Below are positions 27,880 to 35,026 of a stretch of DNA of 64,000 nucleotides, piece after piece. Location: assembly GCF_004123295.1 (NCBI RefSeq), contig NZ_SDMK01000002.1, positions 576,783-640,782 on the forward strand. The letters are read 5' to 3'. Position 1 is the first letter of the stretch, and each line of letters opens with the position of its first letter. This DNA comes from Silvibacterium dinghuense (lineage in GTDB: Bacteria; Acidobacteriota; Terriglobia; Terriglobales; Acidobacteriaceae). The translations under genes were made by a program, and so were the position numbers. The notes below the pieces were generated by a model, which was not told the DNA's origin, searched no databases, and worked only from the letters and a program-made list of their open reading frames with translations.

Positions 27880-27960
27880 CCTCCCTTTCAAGACCGGAGG
27901 CCGGCAGCGCGCCCCCTCGCCTGCCGGCCTTTCAGTATTTCTGGATGTCTTCCGCAGAGC

Positions 27961-28010
27961 GCGACCAGCGGGAGCGGAGGCCGAAGGCAATCCGCCCTGC
28001 GCGGAGCAGC
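27961..28010 (+). repeat. Dispersed GCGACCAgcGGGAGC repeat upstream of ribB
   Basis: GCGACCAGCGGGAGCGGAGG starts at 27961 and continues CCGAAGGC, the same core as at 21196 and 29897. The copy ends about 30 nt before the ribB -10 box (28039-28044), in the same orientation as ribB. Confidence 0.75.
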
Positions 28011-28038
28011 CGGACTCGCCAGCAGCCTGCAAGTGGCG

Positions 28039-28044
28039 GACAAT
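28039..28044 (+). promoter_or_regulatory. -10-like box for a leaderless ribB transcript
   Basis: GACAAT followed by AGGTGC and the ATG at 28051, a 6-nt gap. AGG at 28045-28047 is too close to serve as a normal Shine-Dalgarno. I saw no FMN riboswitch-like sequence upstream. Confidence 0.4.
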
Positions 28045-28050
28045 AGGTGC

Positions 28051-29214
28051 ATGAGTACCACAAGCCCGTTCACCGATGTACCCGGCGCCCTGGCGGAGTT
28101 TCGCGCCGGCCGCATGATCGTCGTCGTCGACGATGAGGATCGCGAAAACGAAGGCGACCTCACCCTGCCCGCTGAGTTCGTCACTCCGGAAGCCATCAAT
28201 TTCATGGCGAAGTATGGCCGCGGGCTCATCTGCCTCACACTGACCGAAGAGCGCGCCGACTACCTGCGTCTCGATCCGATGACGCAACAGAACTCTTCGC
28301 GTTTCGGCACCGCCTTCACAGAGACCATCGAAGCGCGCGAAGGCGTAACCACCGGCATCTCCGCCGCCGACCGCGCTCACACCATCAAGGTCGCCATCGA
28401 TCCGCGTTCGACGGCGCACGATCTCGCCCGCCCTGGCCATGTCTTCCCGCTCCGCGCCCGCCGCGGCGGCGTTCTCGTCCGCGCCGGACAGACCGAGGCC
28501 TCGGTCGATCTCTCCCGCATGGCTGGCCTCGTGCCCGCAGGCATCATCTGCGAAATCATGAATGACGACGGCAGCATGGCGCGCGTACCCGACCTCATCA
28601 AGTTCTGCGAAGAGCACAACATGAAGATGCTCACCGTCGCCGAGCTTATCCGCTACCGGCTGCAGAACGAGCGCTACATCTTCCGCGTCGCTGAGAGCGT
28701 GCTCGACACCCCGCACGGCGAATTCCGCGTCATCGCCTATGAGAGCGAAGTCAACGGCGGAGAAAGCCATCTCGCTCTCGTCAAGGGCGACGTCGGCAAA
28801 GGCGATCAGCCTGACCTCGTCCGCGTGCATTCGCATTGCCTGGCCGGCGACATCTTCGGCGCATCCACCTGCGACTGCCGTCATCTCGTGCAGCAATCTC
28901 TGAAACAGATCGCGGAAGCCGGACACGGCGCTCTCATCTATCTGCACAACACCACCCGCGGCTTCGACATCGACCGCACCGTGCAGCCGCATCGCATTCT
29001 CTTCCATCGCGAAGCGCGCACCAGCGATCCAGACCGACACCAGCGCATCCTGCGCCAGGTCGGACTCGGCGGCCAGATTCTCGCCGACCTCGGCATCACC
29101 CGCATCCGCCTGCTCTCGAACACACCTACACACGTGCCTGCTCTCCAGGGCTTCAACGTGGAGATCGTTGAACAAGTGCCTGTGCTCGCGGCCTCACCAC
29201 AGGAGACGACATAA
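28051..29214 (+). CDS. ribB: 3,4-dihydroxy-2-butanone-4-phosphate synthase fused to a degenerate GTP cyclohydrolase II domain
   Basis: About 387 residues for riboflavin synthesis. Residues 1-205 are a complete Rib[46 protein letters not shown] and [18 protein letters not shown]. Residues about 210-380 are RibA-like: the zinc triad survives ([15 protein letters not shown]), but the usual EGRGIG segment reads TTRGFDI and the expected DLR/DER motif before the YG.GAQIL stretch reads ILR, losing the catalytic Asp. The RibA half is therefore probably not a normal GTP cyclohydrolase II; similar RibBX variants are known. ATG 28051 is chosen over an in-frame ATG at 28033 because of the -10 spacing. 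Confidence 0.9.
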   Translation: MSTTSPFTDVPGALAEFRAGRMIVVVDDEDRENEGDLTLPAEFVTPEAINFMAKYGRGLICLTLTEERADYLRLDPMTQQNSSRFGTAFTETIEAREGVTTGISAADRAHTIKVAIDPRSTAHDLARPGHVFPLRARRGGVLVRAGQTEASVDLSRMAGLVPAGIICEIMNDDGSMARVPDLIKFCEEHNMKMLTVAELIRYRLQNERYIFRVAESVLDTPHGEFRVIAYESEVNGGESHLALVKGDVGKGDQPDLVRVHSHCLAGDIFGASTCDCRHLVQQSLKQIAEAGHGALIYLHNTTRGFDIDRTVQPHRILFHREARTSDPDRHQRILRQVGLGGQILADLGITRIRLLSNTPTHVPALQGFNVEIVEQVPVLAASPQETT

Positions 29215-29293
29215 AGCGGGAACTTTCTTCCTGCTGTTTGCGTAGCCGGTAAAGGCGCATCTGCGCTAAAGCTTTACCCGGGAGCCAACTTCT

Positions 29294-29773
29294 ATGCGAC
29301 GCTTGTTGTACGCCGCCCTTACTGCACTGCTCTTCTGCGTGGCCGCTCACTCAGCCCACGCAGAGGGCGACCGGGTTTCCTTCCTGCACGATATCCACGT
29401 CACATCGAATGAAGAGGCGCATGACCTTGTCTGCTTTGCCTGCTCTATTCATGTCGATGGTCCGGTTCACGGCGACACGGTCGCCTTCCTTGGCAGTATC
29501 CAGGGCAATGCGCCCATTGACGGCGATGCCGTCGCCTTTCTCGGGGACATCACCATCGGACCCAATGGGCATGTCGACAAGGACTGTGTCGCATTTCTGG
29601 GTTCGGTCCTACAGCACGAGCCAGGACAAGTGGGCAAGGATGTCGTCGAATTCCCTTTCATCCTGATTCTCATCCCCATCTGCCTCATTGTGTTTATCGT
29701 TTATCTCGTGCGCGCCCTGTTCCGCCGCCCGCGGCCACCCTTCCCCATGCCACCACCACCGCCTTTCAGATAG
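29294..29773 (+). CDS. Small membrane protein with bactofilin-like beta repeats
   Basis: 159 residues. After a signal peptide (LYAALTALLFCVAAHSAHA) come at least three repeats of about 18-20 residues, each with xVAFLGxI (GDTVAFLGSI, GDAVAFLGDI, KDCVAFLGSV), resembling right-handed beta-helix polymers. A membrane helix follows (FPFILILIPICLIVFIVYLV) and then a basic, Pro-rich cytoplasmic tail (RRPRPPFPMPPPPPF). The beta part would face the periplasm. The start is supported by GGGAG about 9 nt upstream. Function unknown. Confidence 0.75.
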   Translation: MRRLLYAALTALLFCVAAHSAHAEGDRVSFLHDIHVTSNEEAHDLVCFACSIHVDGPVHGDTVAFLGSIQGNAPIDGDAVAFLGDITIGPNGHVDKDCVAFLGSVLQHEPGQVGKDVVEFPFILILIPICLIVFIVYLVRALFRRPRPPFPMPPPPPFR

Positions 29774-29796
29774 CGCAAGTAGCAATGCGTGCCTCA

Positions 29797-29947
29797 CATC
29801 TCGTTCTGCTCAAGATGTGGGTCGCAGAACGCCGAAAAGATCGTGCTCCCCCACTCAAGCCAAAAGCAGGCTTGAATGGGCCACCCGGCCAGTGCCGCGA
29901 CCAACGGGAGCAGAGGCCGAAGGCGGAAGGCCTGAACGGCCAGTCCC
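29797..29947 (+). repeat. Composite dispersed repeat upstream of lysA
   Basis: It begins with a degenerate form of the CACATCT...AGATGTGGG hairpin (about 29797-29822), then CACTCAAGCC...GGCTTGAATGGG, then the GCGACCAacGGGAGC core (29897) and ends CTGAACGGCCAGTCCC at 29947. The order of modules matches the region upstream of uvrA. Confidence 0.75.
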
Positions 29948-29989
29948 CTGTTACCCTCGATAGAGAATCCTGCAGTAGATCGAGGCACA

Positions 29990-31267
29990 TTGGTACCCGT
30001 TCGACCCTTTGAATATCCCGGCAGCAAGGCTCCGCTCTCCTGCGGACCCGTTTCGCTCGCATCGCTCGCCAAGAAGCACGGCACGCCGCTCTACGTCTAT
30101 TCGGCAGATGCCATCCGCTATCGCTTCGGCCTATTCCAGCAGGCCTTCGCCGGACAGCGCCATCTCATCTGCTACGCCGTCAAGGCAAACTCCTCGCTCG
30201 CGATTCTTAAACTGCTCGCCGCCGAAGGCGCAGGCTTCGATATCGTCTCGGGCGGTGAACTCGAGCGCGTGCTCGCCGTCGCTCCCGAGGCCGCAGGCCG
30301 CGTCGTCTTCTCCGGCGTCGGCAAGACCGCACCCGAGCTCGATCTTGCGCTCCGCTCCGGCATTCTGCTCTTCAACGTGGAGAGCGAAGGCGAGCTCGAG
30401 CTTCTCGCCGAGCGTGCCGCGAAGCTTCGCAAGCGCGCCCGCATCGCCCTGCGCGTCAATCCTGATGTCTTTGCCGAGACGCATCCCTACATCTCCACCG
30501 GCCTGCGCGAGCACAAGTTTGGCATCGATATCCGCCGTGCCCGCGCCGTCTATCGCCGCGCCGCTCAGGACAAGTGGCTTGAGCCAGCAGGCATCAGCGT
30601 CCACATCGGCTCACAGATTCGTACCGCCGACCCCTTCGGCGCCGCTGCCGATCGTGTTGCCAAGCTGGTTCGCGATCTCCGCAAAGATGGCCTGCCCATC
30701 CAGTACCTCGACGCAGGCGGTGGCCTCGGCATTGAATATCACGCTGCTCAGCCCTTCCATCCCGAAGAGAAGGTACAGCAATACGCCGCAGCAGTACGCG
30801 CAGCGGTCAGCGAGCTCTCCGACATCACGCTGCTGCTCGAGCCCGGCCGCTTTCTCGTCGCACAGGCCGGTGCGCTTCTCGCCCGTGTCCTCTATGTGAA
30901 GAAGAATGGCGAGAAGACCTTCGTCATCACCGATGCGGGCATGAACGATCTCATCCGCCCCACGCTCTACCAGGCGCATCATGAGATTCTGCCCGTCGAG
31001 CCACCATCCTCGCGCCGCACCATCACGGCGGATGTGGTCGGCCCGGTCTGCGAGAGCGGCGACTTCTTCGCCCGCGACCGCGTGCTTGCGCCGCTTAAGC
31101 CTGGCGACCTCGTCGCCATTCTGGACGCAGGCGCCTACGGCATGTCACTCGCCTCGAATTACAACACCCGTGGCCGCGCCGCCGAGGTGCTGGTCGAAGG
31201 CAAGCGCGCACGGCTGATCCGCCGCCGCGAAACATTAGCTGACATGTTAAGTACGGAGACTCCTTAG
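29990..31267 (+). CDS. lysA: Diaminopimelate decarboxylase
   Basis: A 425-residue PLP enzyme, fold III, removing CO2 from meso-diaminopimelate to give L-lysine. CYAVKANSS holds the PLP lysine; HIGSQI and DAGGGLGIEY bind the phosphate; LEPGRFLVAQAG, GPVCESGDFFARDR (the active-site Cys of the partner subunit) and DAGAYGMSLASNYN are all present. The start is TTG 29990 (LVPVRPFEY); no better ATG/GTG is in frame nearby and no clear ribosome binding site is seen. The gene follows the dispersed repeat by 43 nt. Confidence 0.95.
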   Translation: MVPVRPFEYPGSKAPLSCGPVSLASLAKKHGTPLYVYSADAIRYRFGLFQQAFAGQRHLICYAVKANSSLAILKLLAAEGAGFDIVSGGELERVLAVAPEAAGRVVFSGVGKTAPELDLALRSGILLFNVESEGELELLAERAAKLRKRARIALRVNPDVFAETHPYISTGLREHKFGIDIRRARAVYRRAAQDKWLEPAGISVHIGSQIRTADPFGAAADRVAKLVRDLRKDGLPIQYLDAGGGLGIEYHAAQPFHPEEKVQQYAAAVRAAVSELSDITLLLEPGRFLVAQAGALLARVLYVKKNGEKTFVITDAGMNDLIRPTLYQAHHEILPVEPPSSRRTITADVVGPVCESGDFFARDRVLAPLKPGDLVAILDAGAYGMSLASNYNTRGRAAEVLVEGKRARLIRRRETLADMLSTETP

Positions 31268-31361
31268 CTGTTAGCCACTAGCTTCTAGCTCTTAGCTGCA
31301 GTGGCCGCCACAACGCACGCGGTGCCCGCGATCTGGCTAGAAGCTAAAAGCTAGCAGCTAA
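31264..31361. repeat. TAGC-rich long imperfect inverted repeat
   Basis: Arms 31264-31290 (starting TTAGCTGTTAGCCACTAGC) and 31335-31361 pair over about 27 bp with few mismatches, around a 44-nt GC-rich centre. It starts inside the lysA stop region and probably forms a hairpin after lysA. The arms are built from repeated TAGCT/AGCTA words. Confidence 0.7.
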
Positions 31362-31410
31362 TAGCTTCTTCACCTTGTCATCACGCCATCCACGCAGGTA
31401 TGTTGATGGC

Positions 31411-33000
31411 GTGATGACTCGCGCCCTGAAAGTCGCTGCCCCTCTTGTCTTCGCATTTTCACTCACCGCCCTGGCTGCCAATTCTCTTGTCGTCAAGACA
31501 AATAAAGGAAAAGTCCAGGGCGCTCCGACCTCCGATGGTCAGGTCATCGCCTTCAAAGGCATCCCTTACGCCGCCCCACCGGTCGGCGATCTCCGCTGGA
31601 AGCCACCGATCCCCGCGGAAAAGTGGAACGGCATCCGGCAGGCTACCGAGTACGGCTCACACTGCGTGCAGACCAATCCCTTCCCGGACATGGTTTTTCA
31701 TGATCCCAGCGAGAGCGAGGACTGCCTGACGCTGAATGTATGGGTGCCAAAAGGCGCAAAACCAGGCTCGCTGCCCGTCATGGTCTGGATCTATGGCGGC
31801 GGCTACTATGCCGGTGGAACCTCCGAGGCTCGCCAGGACGGCCAGTTCCTCGCGCATCGCAACGTGGTCGTGGTAACCCTCAACTATCGCCTCGGCATCT
31901 TCGGATTCTTTGCCCATCCCGGCCTCAGCGCCGAATCGCCGCATCACGCATCCGGCAACTATGGCCTCATGGATCAGACTGCAGCCATCGAATGGGTCGT
32001 GCGCAACATCAAGGCCTTCGGTGGCGATCCGAAGAACCTTACTCTCTTCGGGGAGTCCGCAGGATCGTTCTCCGTCAGCGCGCAGCTGGCCTCGCCGCTT
32101 GCAAAAGACCATATTCAGAAGGCCATCGGCGAGAGCGGAGCCGCCTTCTTCAGCAGCGGGCTGAGCTTCCCCGCACGCGAAGCTGCAGAGAAAATCGACG
32201 CAGACTTTGCCGAAGCAGCCTTCCACACGACGAATATTGCAGATCTGCGCAAAGTCTCCGCTGCGGATCTGGTAAAAGCCTCGACGGCGAAGACCACGCC
32301 GCCTCCGCCGCGCTTTGGCCCGGATGTCGACGGCTATTTCCTGCCCGACAGCGTGCCCAATATCTACGCTGCCGGAAAGCAGGCGCACATCCCCCTGCTC
32401 GCAGGATGGAACGCGGATGAGGTTCGCGGTGCTGTCCTGCTCGCTCCGCAGAAAATGACCGCCGAGCGCTTCAGAACCCAGGCCCAGGCCGAGTTCACGA
32501 CGAACGCCGACAGGTTCCTTGAGCTCTACCCTGCGAATACCGACGAAGAGGCCGTACAGTCGGCCGGAGACTACGTCAGCGATCGCTTCATCGCGTTCTC
32601 CACCTGGCGCTGGCTAGAAGCACAGGTAAAGACCGGGAGCGCGCCTGTCTATCGCTACCGCTTTGACCTGCCCGCTCCCACGGATAAGTTCCACCCCGTC
32701 GCCACCGGCGCATTCCACTCCGATGACATCGAATACGTCTTCGGCACACTCGATTCACGGCCGGATGCGAAGTGGCGTCCCGAAGACCGCGCGCTCTCCG
32801 ACCAGATTCAGCAATACTGGACCAATTTCGCCCGCACCGGCGATCCCAATGGCCCAGGTCTGCCGAAGTGGCCCACCTACAACGCGGATGACGACTGGCA
32901 GATCATGCATCTGAATGCGACATCGGAAGCCAAACCCGAAGTTCAGCGCGACCGTTATCTCTTCCTCGACAGCGTATGGAGCGCTCCGAAAAAGCCGTAA
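31411..33000 (+). CDS. Exported type B carboxylesterase
   Basis: About 529 residues. A signal peptide (ALKVAAPLVFAFSLTALAA) is followed by an alpha/beta-hydrolase of the cholinesterase/para-nitrobenzyl esterase family: GIPYAAPPVGDLRW, EDCLTLNVWVP, oxyanion hole WIYGGGYYAGG, nucleophile FGESAGSFS, and the His region GAFHSDDIEYVFGT. The catalytic acid should be the Glu/Asp in the ADEVRG region. The substrate is not predictable. GTG 31411, followed directly by ATG 31414, lies 6 nt after TATGTT (31399-31404), so I take it as a leaderless start. Confidence 0.9.
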   Translation: MMTRALKVAAPLVFAFSLTALAANSLVVKTNKGKVQGAPTSDGQVIAFKGIPYAAPPVGDLRWKPPIPAEKWNGIRQATEYGSHCVQTNPFPDMVFHDPSESEDCLTLNVWVPKGAKPGSLPVMVWIYGGGYYAGGTSEARQDGQFLAHRNVVVVTLNYRLGIFGFFAHPGLSAESPHHASGNYGLMDQTAAIEWVVRNIKAFGGDPKNLTLFGESAGSFSVSAQLASPLAKDHIQKAIGESGAAFFSSGLSFPAREAAEKIDADFAEAAFHTTNIADLRKVSAADLVKASTAKTTPPPPRFGPDVDGYFLPDSVPNIYAAGKQAHIPLLAGWNADEVRGAVLLAPQKMTAERFRTQAQAEFTTNADRFLELYPANTDEEAVQSAGDYVSDRFIAFSTWRWLEAQVKTGSAPVYRYRFDLPAPTDKFHPVATGAFHSDDIEYVFGTLDSRPDAKWRPEDRALSDQIQQYWTNFARTGDPNGPGLPKWPTYNADDDWQIMHLNATSEAKPEVQRDRYLFLDSVWSAPKKP

Positions 33001-33022
33001 CCTCTTCTCGAAACGCAAAAAA

Positions 33023-33055
33023 GACCGCCTGGCTCCTCATTGGAACCAGGCGGTC
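33023..33055 (-). terminator. Intrinsic terminator of the 33075 gene
   Basis: Stem GACCGCCTGGcTCC / GGAaCCAGGCGGTC with a 5-nt loop. On the minus strand it is followed by TTTTTT, the classic form. It also closes the esterase gene on the plus strand. Confidence 0.8.
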
Positions 33056-33074
33056 CTTGCTTTCTCCCTGAAAG

Positions 33075-33398
33075 CTACGACTTGGCTTCCACCGCGGCAA
33101 CTGTGATCGTATCGCCGTCAACGGTGCCCGTCACGGTTACATCTTCACCGGCATGCGCGGCCACAGCATCGGTCTTGCCCTTCAGTTGATAGACCTTCCC
33201 GTCCTTCACCAGCACCGGCTGGCTGCCGCCCTTCATGCATCCCTTGATGCACTTGGTTGCGGCCTCACTTGGTGAGCTATGCTCAGCGCCGCAGTGCGCT
33301 TCGCTGACAAACCCTGAGATCTGCTGCGCAGGTTGCGCAAAAAGAACCGGAACACCCAAAACCAGGGTTCCCACGATTGCTGCCATCCGAATCTTCAT
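33075..33398 (-). CDS. Small exported protein with conserved Cys motifs (DUF5818-like)
   Basis: About 107 residues from ATG 33398, which is preceded by GAGGAGG. After a signal peptide (MAAIVGTLVLGVPVLFAQ) it shows SEAHCGAEH, then KCIKGCMKGG and PVLVKDGKVYQLKGK, followed by a small beta domain (VTVTGTVDGDTITV). The Cys arrangement suggests a disulfide-stabilised or metal-binding periplasmic protein. It resembles a family of small acidobacterial exported proteins; the function is unknown. Confidence 0.8.
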   Translation of the reverse strand: MKIRMAAIVGTLVLGVPVLFAQPAQQISGFVSEAHCGAEHSSPSEAATKCIKGCMKGGSQPVLVKDGKVYQLKGKTDAVAAHAGEDVTVTGTVDGDTITVAAVEAKS

Positions 33399-33442
33399 AC
33401 TGCCTCCTCGCTGCCTGCTCATCTTACCCACCCGAGTTTACG

Positions 33443-34888
33443 CTACTTCTCCTGGTCGCCCGCTGTAAAGCCTGTCCACGGCCCTGCTTTCATATCGCGC
33501 AACACAGGCGCCTGCCAGGAATATTCCGGATGCGCCGCCAGAAACGGCTTGGCCAGAAAGTCCTCGCCGCACGGATGCCCGGCACGCGCCACGATGCCCA
33601 TCTTTGCCGCCATGTCGCTATCTGTAGCTTTGCCCTGCACCGCGCCGCCCGGATAGTACGGCCCCCAGTCCCACTGCGGCACGCCATCCTTCGTCGCGTC
33701 CACATGTCCGCACAAGGAGCGCTCGCCGGCTTTCTCCGTCTTCAGGAAGCTGTCTTCATGATCGGCAAGAAACCGCTCCGCCAGGGATACATCGATTCTG
33801 CCTTTGTACTCCTTCATCAGCTGCTCCCAGCGCACGCGCCGCGCATTCGGAGAGGAGGACAGGTCGTTGATATTGAAACCATCCGTCTCGTCCTTGATCA
33901 GGCTTGGATCGCGCGCAAAGTTTGAGCTGACAAAGTAGCCATCCTTCTTTCGCCACACCGGCGAGTGCTTCAGACCGAGTTCGAGATAGGCGATCTCACC
34001 AGTTTTTCGATCGCCGATCAACCAGTCATTCGCATAGCCGCCATTATTCCCTTCAAGCATCGTGGCGAGATAATCGTCGATCGAGTTCGCATACTGCAGC
34101 GCCTTGCGCGAGCGCACGAACTCCGGCTTGCCCTTCGAGTTCCATCCCTCGAACTGTGTGATCGTCGTTTCGGTCATCAGGATTCCAGCGTCATTGATCC
34201 CGAAATCGTCTCCGCTGGTAATGACTCCTGCCGAGCCGTCCATCAGAATGCGGTGTCCTTTTGCCGGCTGCATGTCGAAGATCACCACCGAACGCTCGCC
34301 ATCGGCATAAGACGACCAGTTATTGTGCGCAATCACAATCTTGCCGTCCTTCGTGTAGCTGCCCGTTGCGATAAACGCGCTGCAGTTCCCCGGGGCCTTC
34401 GGATCTGTCTTTGCCAGATCGGGCCGCGCACCCGCCGCCGTCTCCTTGCTCTTGTCCAGCCACGGCACGTAATACTCCGTCAGCTCGGTATTGCCGTTGA
34501 TCGCCACGATGTCCCAAAGGTCGAGATTGCCTCCGTGCGCCTTCACCCCGGCGGCAATGCCCTTCAGTTCCGCCTGATATTCCGGATCGATCTGCGGCCA
34601 CAGCATCGTGCGGCTCGCATCGCGAAAGAAGGCCCAGTCGCGATGCGTGGAATGCTCGGCCTCGAGCTTCAATGCCTTGTAGTTGTCCTCTATTTCGTCC
34701 GCGAGGAGATAACCGTGCTGAAAGCCGATCGTATCCGGGCTACCCTCAAGATGCACATACGTCCAGCCGCCGCGCTCGAAACGGTAAGCATGCTCTAACC
34801 GAGGATCACTGTGATTTTGGGTTGCTGCAAAGCTGAGCGGAGCCGCAAGAGCGGCAACCGCGAAAAGCACACGAAAGAATCGAGACAT
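33443..34888 (-). CDS. Exported phospholipase B-like Ntn-hydrolase
   Basis: 481 residues with a signal peptide (FFRVLFAVAALAAPLSFAA). The family signature is NCSAFIATGSYTKDGKIV, in which the Cys would become the N-terminal nucleophile after autocleavage, then AHNNWSSYADGERSVVIFDM, ITSGDDFGINDAGILMTETTI and ANDWLIGDRKTGEIAYLELG. This matches the phospholipase B-like / C45 acyltransferase group, in which an N-terminal propeptide of about 170 residues is removed. It probably cleaves an amide or ester bond outside the cytoplasm; the substrate is unknown. Confidence 0.82.
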   Translation of the reverse strand: MSRFFRVLFAVAALAAPLSFAATQNHSDPRLEHAYRFERGGWTYVHLEGSPDTIGFQHGYLLADEIEDNYKALKLEAEHSTHRDWAFFRDASRTMLWPQIDPEYQAELKGIAAGVKAHGGNLDLWDIVAINGNTELTEYYVPWLDKSKETAAGARPDLAKTDPKAPGNCSAFIATGSYTKDGKIVIAHNNWSSYADGERSVVIFDMQPAKGHRILMDGSAGVITSGDDFGINDAGILMTETTITQFEGWNSKGKPEFVRSRKALQYANSIDDYLATMLEGNNGGYANDWLIGDRKTGEIAYLELGLKHSPVWRKKDGYFVSSNFARDPSLIKDETDGFNINDLSSSPNARRVRWEQLMKEYKGRIDVSLAERFLADHEDSFLKTEKAGERSLCGHVDATKDGVPQWDWGPYYPGGAVQGKATDSDMAAKMGIVARAGHPCGEDFLAKPFLAAHPEYSWQAPVLRDMKAGPWTGFTAGDQEK

Positions 34889-34953
34889 GCCCGCCTCTGA
34901 CCGGAAAGAAGGATGGTCTCCATCCTACAGGCTGACGCTCTTCGCTAAAGAAA

Positions 34954-34985
34954 AAGAGAGCGGCGAATCTTCTCGCCGCTCTCTT
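34954..34985 (-). terminator. Intrinsic terminator of the CCA-adding enzyme gene
   Basis: A perfect 13-bp stem, AAGAGAGCGGCGA / TCGCCGCTCTCTT, with a 6-nt loop. On the minus strand the stem runs into TTTTTCTTT. It lies 41 nt past the stop at 35027. Confidence 0.85.
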
Positions 34986-35026
34986 GTCACGCTTCCTTGC
35001 GGAAGCTGTTTGTTTGCTGCCTGGCT

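Noticed and set aside
27568..29175. A 535-residue minus-strand open frame across the CDGSH gene and ribB
   Set aside because: It spans two recognisable plus-strand genes and an intergenic repeat; the translation is low-complexity and has no family motif.
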